Positions 35,007 through 42,716 of a stretch of DNA of 64,000 bases are shown piece by piece. The DNA comes from Ahrensia sp. R2A130 (lineage in GTDB: Bacteria; Pseudomonadota; Alphaproteobacteria; Rhizobiales; Rhizobiaceae), in NCBI RefSeq assembly GCF_000179775.1, contig NZ_AEEB01000014.1, positions 1-64,000 on the forward strand. Direction: 5' to 3'. Made by a program: the position numbers and the translations under genes. A model generated the notes under the pieces. It searched no databases. It was not told where the DNA came from and was given only the letters and a program-made list of their open reading frames with translations. Position 1 is the stretch's first letter; every line of letters starts with the position of its first letter.

Positions 35007-35504
35007 ATGAGCCTTGTTGCTGCAAAAATGGAACCGGCTGCTAAAGCTGCAATCATCGAAGGCCTGACACAGGCGCTGGCGGAAACCGCTGTAACAACTG
35101 TAAAGGCGCAGAATTTCCACTGGAACGTGACCGGTATGGGCTTTGGTCCGCTGCACGCGCTGTTTCAGGAAATCTACGAAGATCACTTCATCGGTCAGGA
35201 CACATTGGCCGAGCGCATTAAAGCTCTGGACGGCCATGCCGAGGGCCGTATGGCGAAATGGCTGGAGCGTTCCGCTGTTGAAGAGCATGATGGATACGCC
35301 ACGGCTGAAGAGATGATTGCCGATATGGTAGCTGCACAGGAAACGCTGTCTTCTACGATGTCGGCTCTGTGCTCCGTTTCCGATGAGCATAGCGACTGGG
35401 CGACAAACGATCTGGCTACAAGCCGTGTGGACACCCACGACAAGTTTGCATGGATACTGCGCGTACACCTGCGCGGAAATCCGGTAGACAATTCCGGTAA
35501 ATAA
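35007..35504 (+). CDS. dps: DNA-protection ferritin-like protein (Dps)
   Basis: 165 residues, normal Dps length. The ferroxidase ligands are visible in KAQNFHWNVTG (His), and in LFQEIYEDHFIGQDTLAERIKAL (here EIYEDHFIGQDTLAER; Asp/Glu). The N-terminus is Lys-poor, so DNA binding may be weak. TAGGAG lies before the ATG. Stores iron and consumes peroxide in the cytoplasm. An intrinsic terminator follows inside the convergent gene. Confidence 0.93.
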   Translation: MSLVAAKMEPAAKAAIIEGLTQALAETAVTTVKAQNFHWNVTGMGFGPLHALFQEIYEDHFIGQDTLAERIKALDGHAEGRMAKWLERSAVEEHDGYATAEEMIADMVAAQETLSSTMSALCSVSDEHSDWATNDLATSRVDTHDKFAWILRVHLRGNPVDNSGK

Positions 35505-35546
35505 GTTTCGGTTCGGCTGCTCGTTCTACGGGCCGCTCAAGTGACT

Positions 35547-35888
35547 TCAGGTCTTTTCGCTGCCCGGACCGTCCAACGGTTCGGGCAGTTTTAGTTTCTC
35601 CAACGGATTGGGAACATCTTTCTTGGCGCATTTGCGCGAATAGATCCGCACCCATCGTTCCAGCCTGTTGCTATCGTTCTTGCTGTCTTGCTCCTTCAAG
35701 CGGCTGATCAAGGCTTCAAGGAATGGTCTGCGCTCTTCTTTGCCAGACAGTTTTTTGAAACGCTTCTTCTCTTTTTTCAGCATTCCGCAGCCTTTGCAGA
35801 ACCCGCCATCAGGATATTTGCACACGTCGATGCACGGACTTGGCGCGTCGCGCCATCTGCGCTTGGTGCGATCTTTTTTGACGCTCAT
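35547..35888 (-). CDS. DUF1289 family protein
   Basis: 113 residues from ATG 35888; a TTG at 35942 would add 18 residues. Cysteine motif PSPCIDVCKYPDGGFCKGCG, the DUF1289 signature of four cysteines, suggests a metal site. The C-terminal half is Lys/Arg/Glu-rich without recognised domain and is longer than in minimal DUF1289 proteins. Convergent with dps; its last codons coincide with the dps terminator. Confidence 0.8.
   Translation of the reverse strand: MSVKKDRTKRRWRDAPSPCIDVCKYPDGGFCKGCGMLKKEKKRFKKLSGKEERRPFLEALISRLKEQDSKNDSNRLERWVRIYSRKCAKKDVPNPLEKLKLPEPLDGPGSEKT
35560..35593 (+). terminator. Intrinsic terminator of dps
   Basis: 12-bp stem CTGCCCG-G-ACCG with CGGT-T-CGGGCAG (one G-U pair), 5-nt loop, then TTTTAGTTT. 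Lies wholly inside the 3' end of the convergent DUF1289 gene. Confidence 0.8.
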
Positions 35889-35996
35889 GTTGCAGGTTGC
35901 CCAATTCTTAATGGGATTTTTAGGTCTAACCTGATCTGGCAACAGGCGGCTCTCAGCACAAGCGCAGATTGGAAATTTTCTAAAATTGGATTATTG

Positions 35997-36024
35997 AACT
36001 CCTATAAAAAACTGAATAGGAGTT
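35997..36024 (+). promoter_or_regulatory. Inverted repeat upstream of the iron-binding protein gene
   Basis: Perfect 9-bp arms AACTCCTAT/ATAGGAGTT (35997-36005, 36016-36024) with an A-rich 10-nt loop, 31 nt before the ATG at 36056. It could be an operator for an iron regulator or a leader hairpin. It does not match the Fur consensus that I know. Confidence 0.5.
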
Positions 36025-36055
36025 TTCTTGTCCATTTTAACGGAGAATGCTCCCT

Positions 36056-37090
36056 ATGACCTCCAAAGCCCTACGTAATGCCACGCTTGCCGCACTTGTT
36101 GGCGCTGCATCTTTCGCCACTCCGTCCTACGCTGAAGGCGAGTTGAACCTCTATTCCTCGCGTCACTACGACACTGATGAGCGTCTGTATTCTGACTTCA
36201 CTGCCCAGACGGGCATCACAATCAACCGTATCGAAGGCAAGGCCGACGAGCTGATAGAGCGCATGAAAGCGGAAGGCGCCAACAGCCCTGCTGATGTGCT
36301 TTTGACGGTCGACACGACACGTCTGGAGCGGGCTAAAACGGCTGGTGTTCTTCAGTCGACAGAGTCAGCTGTTCTTGAAGAGCGTATTCCTGCAAACCTG
36401 CAGGATGCTGATAACCAGTGGTTCGGCTTCTCCCAGCGCGCCCGTATCTTCTTCTATGACAAAGCTGATGTGACAGAGCCACCGCAGACCTACGTCGCGC
36501 TGGCTGACCCGAAGTATAAAGGCCAGGTTTGCCATCGTTCTTCGACCAACGTGTACACCCAGACGCTTCTGTCTGCTGTGATCGAAAACCACGGCGCGGA
36601 GGCTGCAAAGGCATGGGCACAGGGGGTTGTCGACAATTTCGCCCGTGAACCACAGGGCGGTGATACCGACCAGCTTCGCGGTCTTGTGTCAGGCGAGTGC
36701 GATATCTCGGTCTCCAACACATACTACTTTGCCCGTTCGATCCGTAAGGATGTGAAAGGCTTGCCTGCCGATGCGCGCGAAAACATCGGTTTCGTGTTTC
36801 CCAAGATGACTGAGACCGCCGGTGCACACGTCAATCTGTCTGGTGGTGGTGTTGCCAAGAATTCGCCGAACAAGGCCAATGCGGTGAAATTTCTTGAATA
36901 TCTCGCATCCGATAGCGCCCAGCAGTATTTCTCCGCTGGTAACGATGAGTACCCGGCTGTGAGCACGGTCGCATTGAGCGACTCCGTCAAACAGCTTGGT
37001 ACCTTGGAAGCAGACCCCGTCGATCTGTCCAAGGTAGCTCAGAACCTCGAAGAGGCTCAGAAAATCTTTGCGGCTGTTGGCTGGAAGTAG
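36056..37090 (+). CDS. Ferric iron ABC transporter substrate-binding protein (FbpA/FutA type)
   Basis: 344 residues from ATG 36056 (GGAG 10 nt upstream; ATG 36047 is too close to that site). Signal peptide ends near SYA. Mature start LNLYSSRHYDTDERLYSDF and the NTYYFARSI motif supply the Tyr ligands for Fe(III). No permease or ATPase gene is adjacent, so it is an orphan component. A terminator follows, confirming a single-gene unit. Confidence 0.88.
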   Translation: MTSKALRNATLAALVGAASFATPSYAEGELNLYSSRHYDTDERLYSDFTAQTGITINRIEGKADELIERMKAEGANSPADVLLTVDTTRLERAKTAGVLQSTESAVLEERIPANLQDADNQWFGFSQRARIFFYDKADVTEPPQTYVALADPKYKGQVCHRSSTNVYTQTLLSAVIENHGAEAAKAWAQGVVDNFAREPQGGDTDQLRGLVSGECDISVSNTYYFARSIRKDVKGLPADARENIGFVFPKMTETAGAHVNLSGGGVAKNSPNKANAVKFLEYLASDSAQQYFSAGNDEYPAVSTVALSDSVKQLGTLEADPVDLSKVAQNLEEAQKIFAAVGWK

Positions 37091-37113
37091 TCGCTTCCAA
37101 AGCTGAATTGATT

Positions 37114-37143
37114 AAGGGCGCGGCTATTGTCGCGTCCTTTTTC
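37114..37143 (+). terminator. Intrinsic terminator after the iron-binding protein gene
   Basis: 9-bp stem AAGGGCGCG/CGCGTCCTT with one G-U pair, 8-nt loop, followed by a T5 run. Confidence 0.8.
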
Positions 37144-37151
37144 GTAGTCGT

Positions 37152-38186
37152 TTACGTTTGGTGCGGGGCGGTGGATGTCCTTGCAATCAGTGTCACTTCC
37201 GCCTCCGTAGAACGCGGTTTTGGCGGTCCGCCAGTTTCGCTCATTCGTACCAGCGTTTGCGCGCCCAGCTGACCGATCCGGCGCGCTGGAAGTCGAACGG
37301 TTGAAAGGGCAGGTTCCATATCTGCAGCTCCACGGAAGTCACCGATACCAACAACCGATATGTCGTGAGGCACCGACAGGCCTGAAGCGATACAAGCGTA
37401 AATAACGCCCTGTGCGATTACGTCATTGGCACAGATCACTGCGCTGGGGCGGTCTTTTACAAAGAGCTTCGTTGCTAGTTTCTTTGCCTCGCCCACATCG
37501 TAGGGGCATTCGAAAATGCGTTTCTCACCAAACTCAAGGCCTCGTTTTGCAGCTGCTGTCATAGCGCCTGCAAGCCGGTCGCGGGCGCGGTCGTTTCGAC
37601 CGGTTTTCGGGAAAAGGAGGATCGGGTCGGTATGGCCTAAATCGAGGATATGCTCAGCGACGAGGGAACCGGCTTTGAAGTTATCAGCACCGATACAGGG
37701 TATGGTACTGTCTGCACGATAGTTCCAAAGCGACAGAACGGGTATCTGTCGCTGTGCGAGAAATTCCAGTGGCACGTCATCATGATCGAAACCGACCAGC
37801 GCAATGCCGTCGATACGACGCTCCACCAATGCGTGAACGATGGCGACCTCTTTCGACAGATCGTAGTCATGCGTGGCGATGAGCATGGTGCGGCCCTGCG
37901 CCTGCAATGCCGTTGAAAAAGCATCAGCAAGCTCTGCAAAAATCGCGTTATCGATGGTCGGCAACACCAACCCAATAGTCCCGGAAAATCGGTTGCGCAT
38001 AGTGCCGGACGATCGTTCGCGCACGTAGCCGATTTCGCCAGCGGCTTTCAAAATGCTTTGCCTTGTCTCCGGACGCAGCATGTCCGGTGTCATAAAGGCA
38101 CGGGACACTGTGGCGGGGGACACGCCTGCGCGGATCGCCACATCCACCACACCCGGCGCGCCCTTGCGTGATCTGTATCGCTTCAT
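37152..38186 (-). CDS. LacI-family regulator
   Basis: 344 residues. N-terminal helix-turn-helix VVDVAIRAGVSPATVSRAFM and hinge LRPETRQSILKAAGEIGY, followed by a periplasmic-binding-protein-like core (GTIGLVLPTIDNAIFAEL, NDVIAQGVIYACI). Divergent from the second tctABC-sauST cluster, which it most likely represses in the absence of the substrate or its CoA ester. Confidence 0.9.
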   Translation of the reverse strand: MKRYRSRKGAPGVVDVAIRAGVSPATVSRAFMTPDMLRPETRQSILKAAGEIGYVRERSSGTMRNRFSGTIGLVLPTIDNAIFAELADAFSTALQAQGRTMLIATHDYDLSKEVAIVHALVERRIDGIALVGFDHDDVPLEFLAQRQIPVLSLWNYRADSTIPCIGADNFKAGSLVAEHILDLGHTDPILLFPKTGRNDRARDRLAGAMTAAAKRGLEFGEKRIFECPYDVGEAKKLATKLFVKDRPSAVICANDVIAQGVIYACIASGLSVPHDISVVGIGDFRGAADMEPALSTVRLPARRIGQLGAQTLVRMSETGGPPKPRSTEAEVTLIARTSTAPHQT

Positions 38187-38204
38187 GGACGCAACATGAA
38201 CTGT

Positions 38205-38234
38205 AATGAAAACATTTGCATCACTATTTTCATT
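38205..38234. promoter_or_regulatory. Candidate LacI operator
   Basis: Inverted repeat AATGAAAA/TTTTCATT (38205-38212 and 38227-38234), overlapping a LacI-like half-symmetric site TGAAAACATTTGCA (38207-38220). It lies between the divergent LacI and tctA genes and covers the upstream ATG at 38206, which argues against that ATG being the real tctA start. Confidence 0.5.
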
Positions 38235-38280
38235 GCATAGTCTGGCCCAAATCGTTGTTGCTTGGGAGGGTGCTTCGGGT

Positions 38281-39801
38281 TTGGAATTTCTGGGTTACTT
38301 TGGCGGTGTGTTTGAGCCGATCGCATTCATGTTGCTGATTGGCGGCACGATTGGCGGTTTGATTTTAGGTGCGACGCCCGGTCTGTCGCCGACTATGGCC
38401 GTAGCTTTGCTGATCCCGTTCACGTTCCAACTTACCCCCACGCAGGGCCTTATTTTGCTAGGCGCAGCCTATACCTCGACCGTGGCGGGTGGTGCCGTTT
38501 CCGCGATCCTTTTAAAAATCCCCGGTGCTCCGGCAAACATTGCAACTGCACTCGATGGCAACGCCATGGCGGTGAAGGGAGAGGGAGCGAGAGCGCTGCA
38601 TCTGTCTTTTCTGTCGTCAGGTATCGGTGGTGTGATCGGGGTGTTGCTTCTGATCTTCCTGACGCCGGTTCTCGCGAAGTGGGCATTGGCTTTCGGGCCG
38701 AGCCACCTCTTTTGGATTGCAATTTTGGGTGTCACCGTCATCGGTTCACTCGATTCAAAAAGTTTCGTGAAAGGGCTGCTGTCCGGTTGTATTGGTCTGT
38801 GGCTCTCGACAATCGGCTATGACGATATTCAGGGGGCTGAACGCTTCATCTTCTTCGATGCGCTTGAGGGCGGTATTCATATTATCCCCGCATTGATCGG
38901 CCTGTTCGCCATTCCGCAGGTGATGGAGATGCTGGCCAAGGGCCGCAATCAAACGCTGATCGAACAGATCGACGTGCCGCCACACGCTTTTTCAGACAGC
39001 GCACGTGAGATCGGTAAATCCGGAAAGGCGCTTACGATTGGTACCGTGATTGGCTCAATCGTTGGCCTTATTCCTGGTGTCGGTGGACAGATTGCCGGCC
39101 TCGTCGCTTATGACCAGAGCCGCAAGATGTCGAAGACGCCGGAGAAGTTTGGTACTGGTCATGCGGAAGGTGTGATTGCTGCTGAAAGCGCGAACAACGC
39201 GATGGTTGGACCATCACTGGTTCCACTGCTGACATTGTCCATTCCCGGTTCACCTACGGCAGCAGTACTTCTCGGCGGGTTACTGATCCATGGCATTTTC
39301 CCGGGGTCAGACATTTTCACCAAACACCCTGAAGTTGTTTGGACCTTCATCAACTCCATGTTGCTGGGTCAGATTTTGATGGTTGTCTTCGGCATTGCTA
39401 CTGCGGCCTACGCTGCGAAGATTGCCCGTGCTCCGGTGCCTATCATGGCCGCGGGGGTCACGGTGCTTGCGGTCTTCGGTGCGTACTCAGTTCAACAATC
39501 CATGGGTGATGTGCACATCATGTTTGCGCTGGGTGTCGGCATGTATGTCTTACAGAAATTTGGTTTCTCTGCCGCCCCTCTGGTGCTGGGCCTTATTCTC
39601 GGACCGCTTGCGGGTGACTACTTCGTAAACGGCTCAATGATCGCTGCCGCGCAGGATGGACCTTGGGTCTATTTCTTCACCGGTGCTCTCAACATTGTGC
39701 TGATCATGCTCGTGTTGGCATCTGTCGCTTATTCGTTCTGGTCCAACATGCTGCAGGGACGGTCTGCCCCGGAACAGTTGAAGTCAGAGGCCGCAGAATG
39801 A
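38281..39801 (+). CDS. tctA: TTT large permease (TctA), second system
   Basis: 506 residues from TTG 38281, preceded by GGGAGGG at 10 nt spacing. This start gives the same distance (about 37 residues) to the first PGLSP motif as in the other TctA of this window; an ATG at 38206 would add 25 residues and lie in the putative operator. Hallmarks: ATPGLSPTMAVALLIPF, IPGVGGQIAGLVAYDQS and ESANNAMVGPSLVPLLTLSIPGS (in parts). Translation is coupled to tctB by ATGA. Proposed to import sulfoacetate (inference from the downstream genes). Confidence 0.9.
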   Translation: MEFLGYFGGVFEPIAFMLLIGGTIGGLILGATPGLSPTMAVALLIPFTFQLTPTQGLILLGAAYTSTVAGGAVSAILLKIPGAPANIATALDGNAMAVKGEGARALHLSFLSSGIGGVIGVLLLIFLTPVLAKWALAFGPSHLFWIAILGVTVIGSLDSKSFVKGLLSGCIGLWLSTIGYDDIQGAERFIFFDALEGGIHIIPALIGLFAIPQVMEMLAKGRNQTLIEQIDVPPHAFSDSAREIGKSGKALTIGTVIGSIVGLIPGVGGQIAGLVAYDQSRKMSKTPEKFGTGHAEGVIAAESANNAMVGPSLVPLLTLSIPGSPTAAVLLGGLLIHGIFPGSDIFTKHPEVVWTFINSMLLGQILMVVFGIATAAYAAKIARAPVPIMAAGVTVLAVFGAYSVQQSMGDVHIMFALGVGMYVLQKFGFSAAPLVLGLILGPLAGDYFVNGSMIAAAQDGPWVYFFTGALNIVLIMLVLASVAYSFWSNMLQGRSAPEQLKSEAAE

Positions 39802-40259
39802 CCTCATCACGCGCTCAACATGTCGTTCCGGCAGGCGTCGTTTTAGCTCTGGCCATACTCGTGGCGTGGCTATCGTTCACGCAGGAGCCAGCGGATTCGT
39901 TCTTGTTCCCGCGGATCATTTCAGTCTTTTTCGTAGCGCTCGCTATCTGGAACTTTGCCCGCGCAGCACTTGGCATGGCAAAGGTCGGTGGCGGTATTGA
40001 TATGGGTACGGCTGGCCGCATTTTTCCCGGCCTGATCATCATGTCCGTCACGGTTTTTTGGGCGGCCAAAGCGTTAGGCTTCTACGTTGCTTGCACGCTC
40101 GCGTTTTTCCTTATTTTTTCGCTCTACGACCCTGCGCCGCACAGCCAGCTTGGCTCATGGTTGCGTCGTATTGTTGTGACGGTTGCTTTTATGGCCGTCA
40201 TTTATGCTCTCTTTGCCATGCTGCTTCAGGTGCAAACGCCACGCGGCATTTTTCTGTGA
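39798..40259 (+). CDS. tctB: TTT small permease (TctB), second system
   Basis: 153 residues from ATG 39798, which overlaps the tctA stop as ATGA; an in-frame start at 39663 lies inside tctA and is rejected. Four hydrophobic segments; FLFPRIISVFFVALAIWN matches the TctB first-helix region. Ends 21 bp before tctC. Confidence 0.87.
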   Translation: MTSSRAQHVVPAGVVLALAILVAWLSFTQEPADSFLFPRIISVFFVALAIWNFARAALGMAKVGGGIDMGTAGRIFPGLIIMSVTVFWAAKALGFYVACTLAFFLIFSLYDPAPHSQLGSWLRRIVVTVAFMAVIYALFAMLLQVQTPRGIFL

Positions 40260-40280
40260 TTCAACCGGGAGACTAGACAC

Positions 40281-41243
40281 ATGAAACACATCCTCACCAC
40301 TGCGCTTTTGAGCGCTGCAATGCTGGCAAGCCCTGCGCTTGCCGAAGGCTATCCGGACCGACCAATTGGTGTCGGCGTATCTTACGGCGCTGGCGGCGCG
40401 ACGGACTTTCAGGCCCGTATCGTCACCATGACGGCAGGCAATGAAGATGCGCTGGGCCAGCCCATGTACATCATCAACAAACCGGGTGCCGGTGGTCGCA
40501 AGGGCTGGAACTGGTTTGCTACGGAAGCTGAAGCCGACGGCTACATGACATCCGCCTACAACGTGCCTCACTTCATCGCGCAATCGATCAAGGGCGGCGT
40601 AAAATATTCGGTCGATAGCTTTGAGCCCATCGCCAACTGGGGTGCTGACCCTGCCGTTGTGATTGTCGGTAAGGACTCCGAGTTCAACAGCGTCGGTGAC
40701 ATGATTACGTTTGCCAAGGCGAACCCGGGTAAGGTTACCACGTCCGGTGCAGGCTTGTTTGTCGGCCATCACATTGCTGCGCTGCAGATTGAAAGAGCGT
40801 GCGAGTGCAAGCTGGCTTACATCCCCACAAAGGGCGGCGGTGCGGCAGCTATGAAGGCTGTGATCGCTGGTGAAACAATGGCCGGGATCAACAACCTGTC
40901 CGACGCCTATCGTGCTGCACAGGCCGGCAACGTGAAAATTCTTGGCGTTGCTGACCTTGAGCGCAATGCGGAATTCTTGCCGGATGTGCCGACGCTCAAG
41001 GAAGCAGGCCTCGACGTCGATAACGCATCGGTCAATTTCCGCGGCCTGATGGTGCCTAAAGGCACGCCGCAGGATGTGATCGACAAGCTGGCGGCTGCGG
41101 TGCCGGCAATGTTCCAGAACAAACGGGTCATGGGGCGCATGAAAGCGGGTGGTTCGCCCATGAAGGTTATGTCTCGCGAGGAGGTCCAGAAAATGTGGGC
41201 TGCTCGCCAGGAAAGCCTGAAAGAACTGCTCGCGGGGCTTTAG
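40281..41243 (+). CDS. tctC: TTT periplasmic binding protein (TctC), second system
   Basis: 320 residues with signal peptide (MKHILTTALLSAAMLASPAL, cleavage after ALA). GVSYGAGGATDFQARI corresponds to the TctC ligand loop, and the segment AKANPGKVTTSGAG follows. Unusually it lies after the permease genes, not before them as in the first system, and 54 bp before the aldehyde dehydrogenase gene. Confidence 0.9.
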   Translation: MKHILTTALLSAAMLASPALAEGYPDRPIGVGVSYGAGGATDFQARIVTMTAGNEDALGQPMYIINKPGAGGRKGWNWFATEAEADGYMTSAYNVPHFIAQSIKGGVKYSVDSFEPIANWGADPAVVIVGKDSEFNSVGDMITFAKANPGKVTTSGAGLFVGHHIAALQIERACECKLAYIPTKGGGAAAMKAVIAGETMAGINNLSDAYRAAQAGNVKILGVADLERNAEFLPDVPTLKEAGLDVDNASVNFRGLMVPKGTPQDVIDKLAAAVPAMFQNKRVMGRMKAGGSPMKVMSREEVQKMWAARQESLKELLAGL

Positions 41244-41297
41244 TGAGCCTTATTGGGCGGGGCGTACTGTTCCGCCCATCTTTTCCGGAGAAATTTG

Positions 41298-42716
41298 ATG
41301 GCTGTCGCCGTATTGCGTGAAAAACTCAACGACGAAGAACGCGAGATTGACGCACTCGTCGTTCGCGCACGCGCTGCTCAGGAACGTTACGTCGATGGCG
41401 CTACCCAAGAGCACTACGACCGTGCAGCTTTCGCTGCCGCATGGGCTCTTATGGAGCCTGCCCGCAATTCAGAACTTGCTGAAATGGCAGTCGCAACCAC
41501 GGGTCTTGGCAATGTTACCGACAAGATTACCAAGAACCACCGCAAGACACTCGGCCTGCTGCGCGATATTCGCCATGCCAAAACATGTGGCATTATCGAA
41601 GAGGCCCGAGGTATCACGCGCATTGCGCGGCCCGCTGGCGTGGTTGGCGCAGTCGTGCCTTCGACCAATCCGGTCGCGACCCCTACCAACAATGTCATCA
41701 ACGCACTGAAAACCGGCAACGCTGTCATCCTGTCGCCAAGCCCCAAGGGTGTGCAGGTTTGCGAGAAGCTGGTGGGGTATATCCACGACGAACTTCGCAA
41801 AGTCGGTGCCGATCCTGATCTCGTTCAAATGGTGCCAGCGCCGGTGTCCAAGGCAAAGGCACAGCGGCTCATGGAGGCCGTTGATATTCTCGTTGTTACC
41901 GGTTCGCGCAACAATGTGCAGCGTGCCTACGCATCTGGCACGCCAGCTATTGGCGTGGGTGTCGGCAATGTGCCAGTTATCGTCGATGAGACCGCTGATC
42001 TCACTGATGCAGCAGCAAAGATTACCGCGTCAAAGACCTTTGATAATTCGACATCGTGCTCGTCTGAAAACGCACTGGTGGTGGTTGACGCAATCTACGA
42101 TGATTTCGTTTTGGCGCTCGATGCTGCTGGTGGACGACTTCTGGCTGGCGACAGTGAGCATATGCTACGCGAGGCACTTTTCAGGCCTGAGGGCTTGAAC
42201 CGCACCATGATTGCGGCGGACATATCGATGGTTCTGAAGCAGGCAGATTTGCCTGCAGATCCAGACGCGCGTTTCTTGCTCATCGAAGGGCAGGGCATCG
42301 GCGCAGAGCATCCGGAGTCAGGCGAGAAACTATCTCTTGTTTCAGGCATCTATCGTGCGCGTGATTTCGGTCATGCTTGCGAGGTTGCAACTGAAATTCT
42401 CAAGTATGAAGGTGCTGGCCATTCGATCGGCATCCACACAAGTGATGACTCCCGTGCTGTTGCGTTGGGCCACAGCATGCCGACCTGCCGGGTGATTGTG
42501 AACCAGGCGCACTGCTTTGCGACAGGTGGAGCTTTTGATAATGATATGCCGTTCTCGCTGTCAATGGGCTGCGGTACATGGGGCGGGAACTCCATCGACG
42601 ACAATTTCAATCACACTCACCTCATGAACATCACTAAGGTGGTGCGAACAATTGAGCCAAATGAACCCGCGCTTGATGATATTTTTGCCGATCACTGGTC
42701 AGTCGCTGGAAAATGA
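41298..42716 (+). CDS. sauS: CoA-acylating aldehyde dehydrogenase, probably sulfoacetaldehyde dehydrogenase (SauS)
   Basis: 472 residues from ATG 41298 (CCGGAG 8 nt upstream). Catalytic Cys254 in FDNSTSCSSEN, nucleotide-binding region VVPSTNPVATPTNNVINAL; this is the acylating EutE/AdhE-N/SauS group rather than classical ALDH. SauS reduces sulfoacetyl-CoA to sulfoacetaldehyde. The assignment rests on the immediately following CoA ligase and upstream transporter; other short acyl-CoA substrates cannot be excluded. Sulfoacetaldehyde acetyltransferase (Xsc), needed to finish the pathway, is not in the window. Confidence 0.7.
   Translation: MAVAVLREKLNDEEREIDALVVRARAAQERYVDGATQEHYDRAAFAAAWALMEPARNSELAEMAVATTGLGNVTDKITKNHRKTLGLLRDIRHAKTCGIIEEARGITRIARPAGVVGAVVPSTNPVATPTNNVINALKTGNAVILSPSPKGVQVCEKLVGYIHDELRKVGADPDLVQMVPAPVSKAKAQRLMEAVDILVVTGSRNNVQRAYASGTPAIGVGVGNVPVIVDETADLTDAAAKITASKTFDNSTSCSSENALVVVDAIYDDFVLALDAAGGRLLAGDSEHMLREALFRPEGLNRTMIAADISMVLKQADLPADPDARFLLIEGQGIGAEHPESGEKLSLVSGIYRARDFGHACEVATEILKYEGAGHSIGIHTSDDSRAVALGHSMPTCRVIVNQAHCFATGGAFDNDMPFSLSMGCGTWGGNSIDDNFNHTHLMNITKVVRTIEPNEPALDDIFADHWSVAGK

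Noticed and set aside
36056-37090. Spermidine or sulfate binding protein
   Set aside because: The YSSRHYDTD start and NTYYFARS tyrosine pair fit ferric-binding proteins better.
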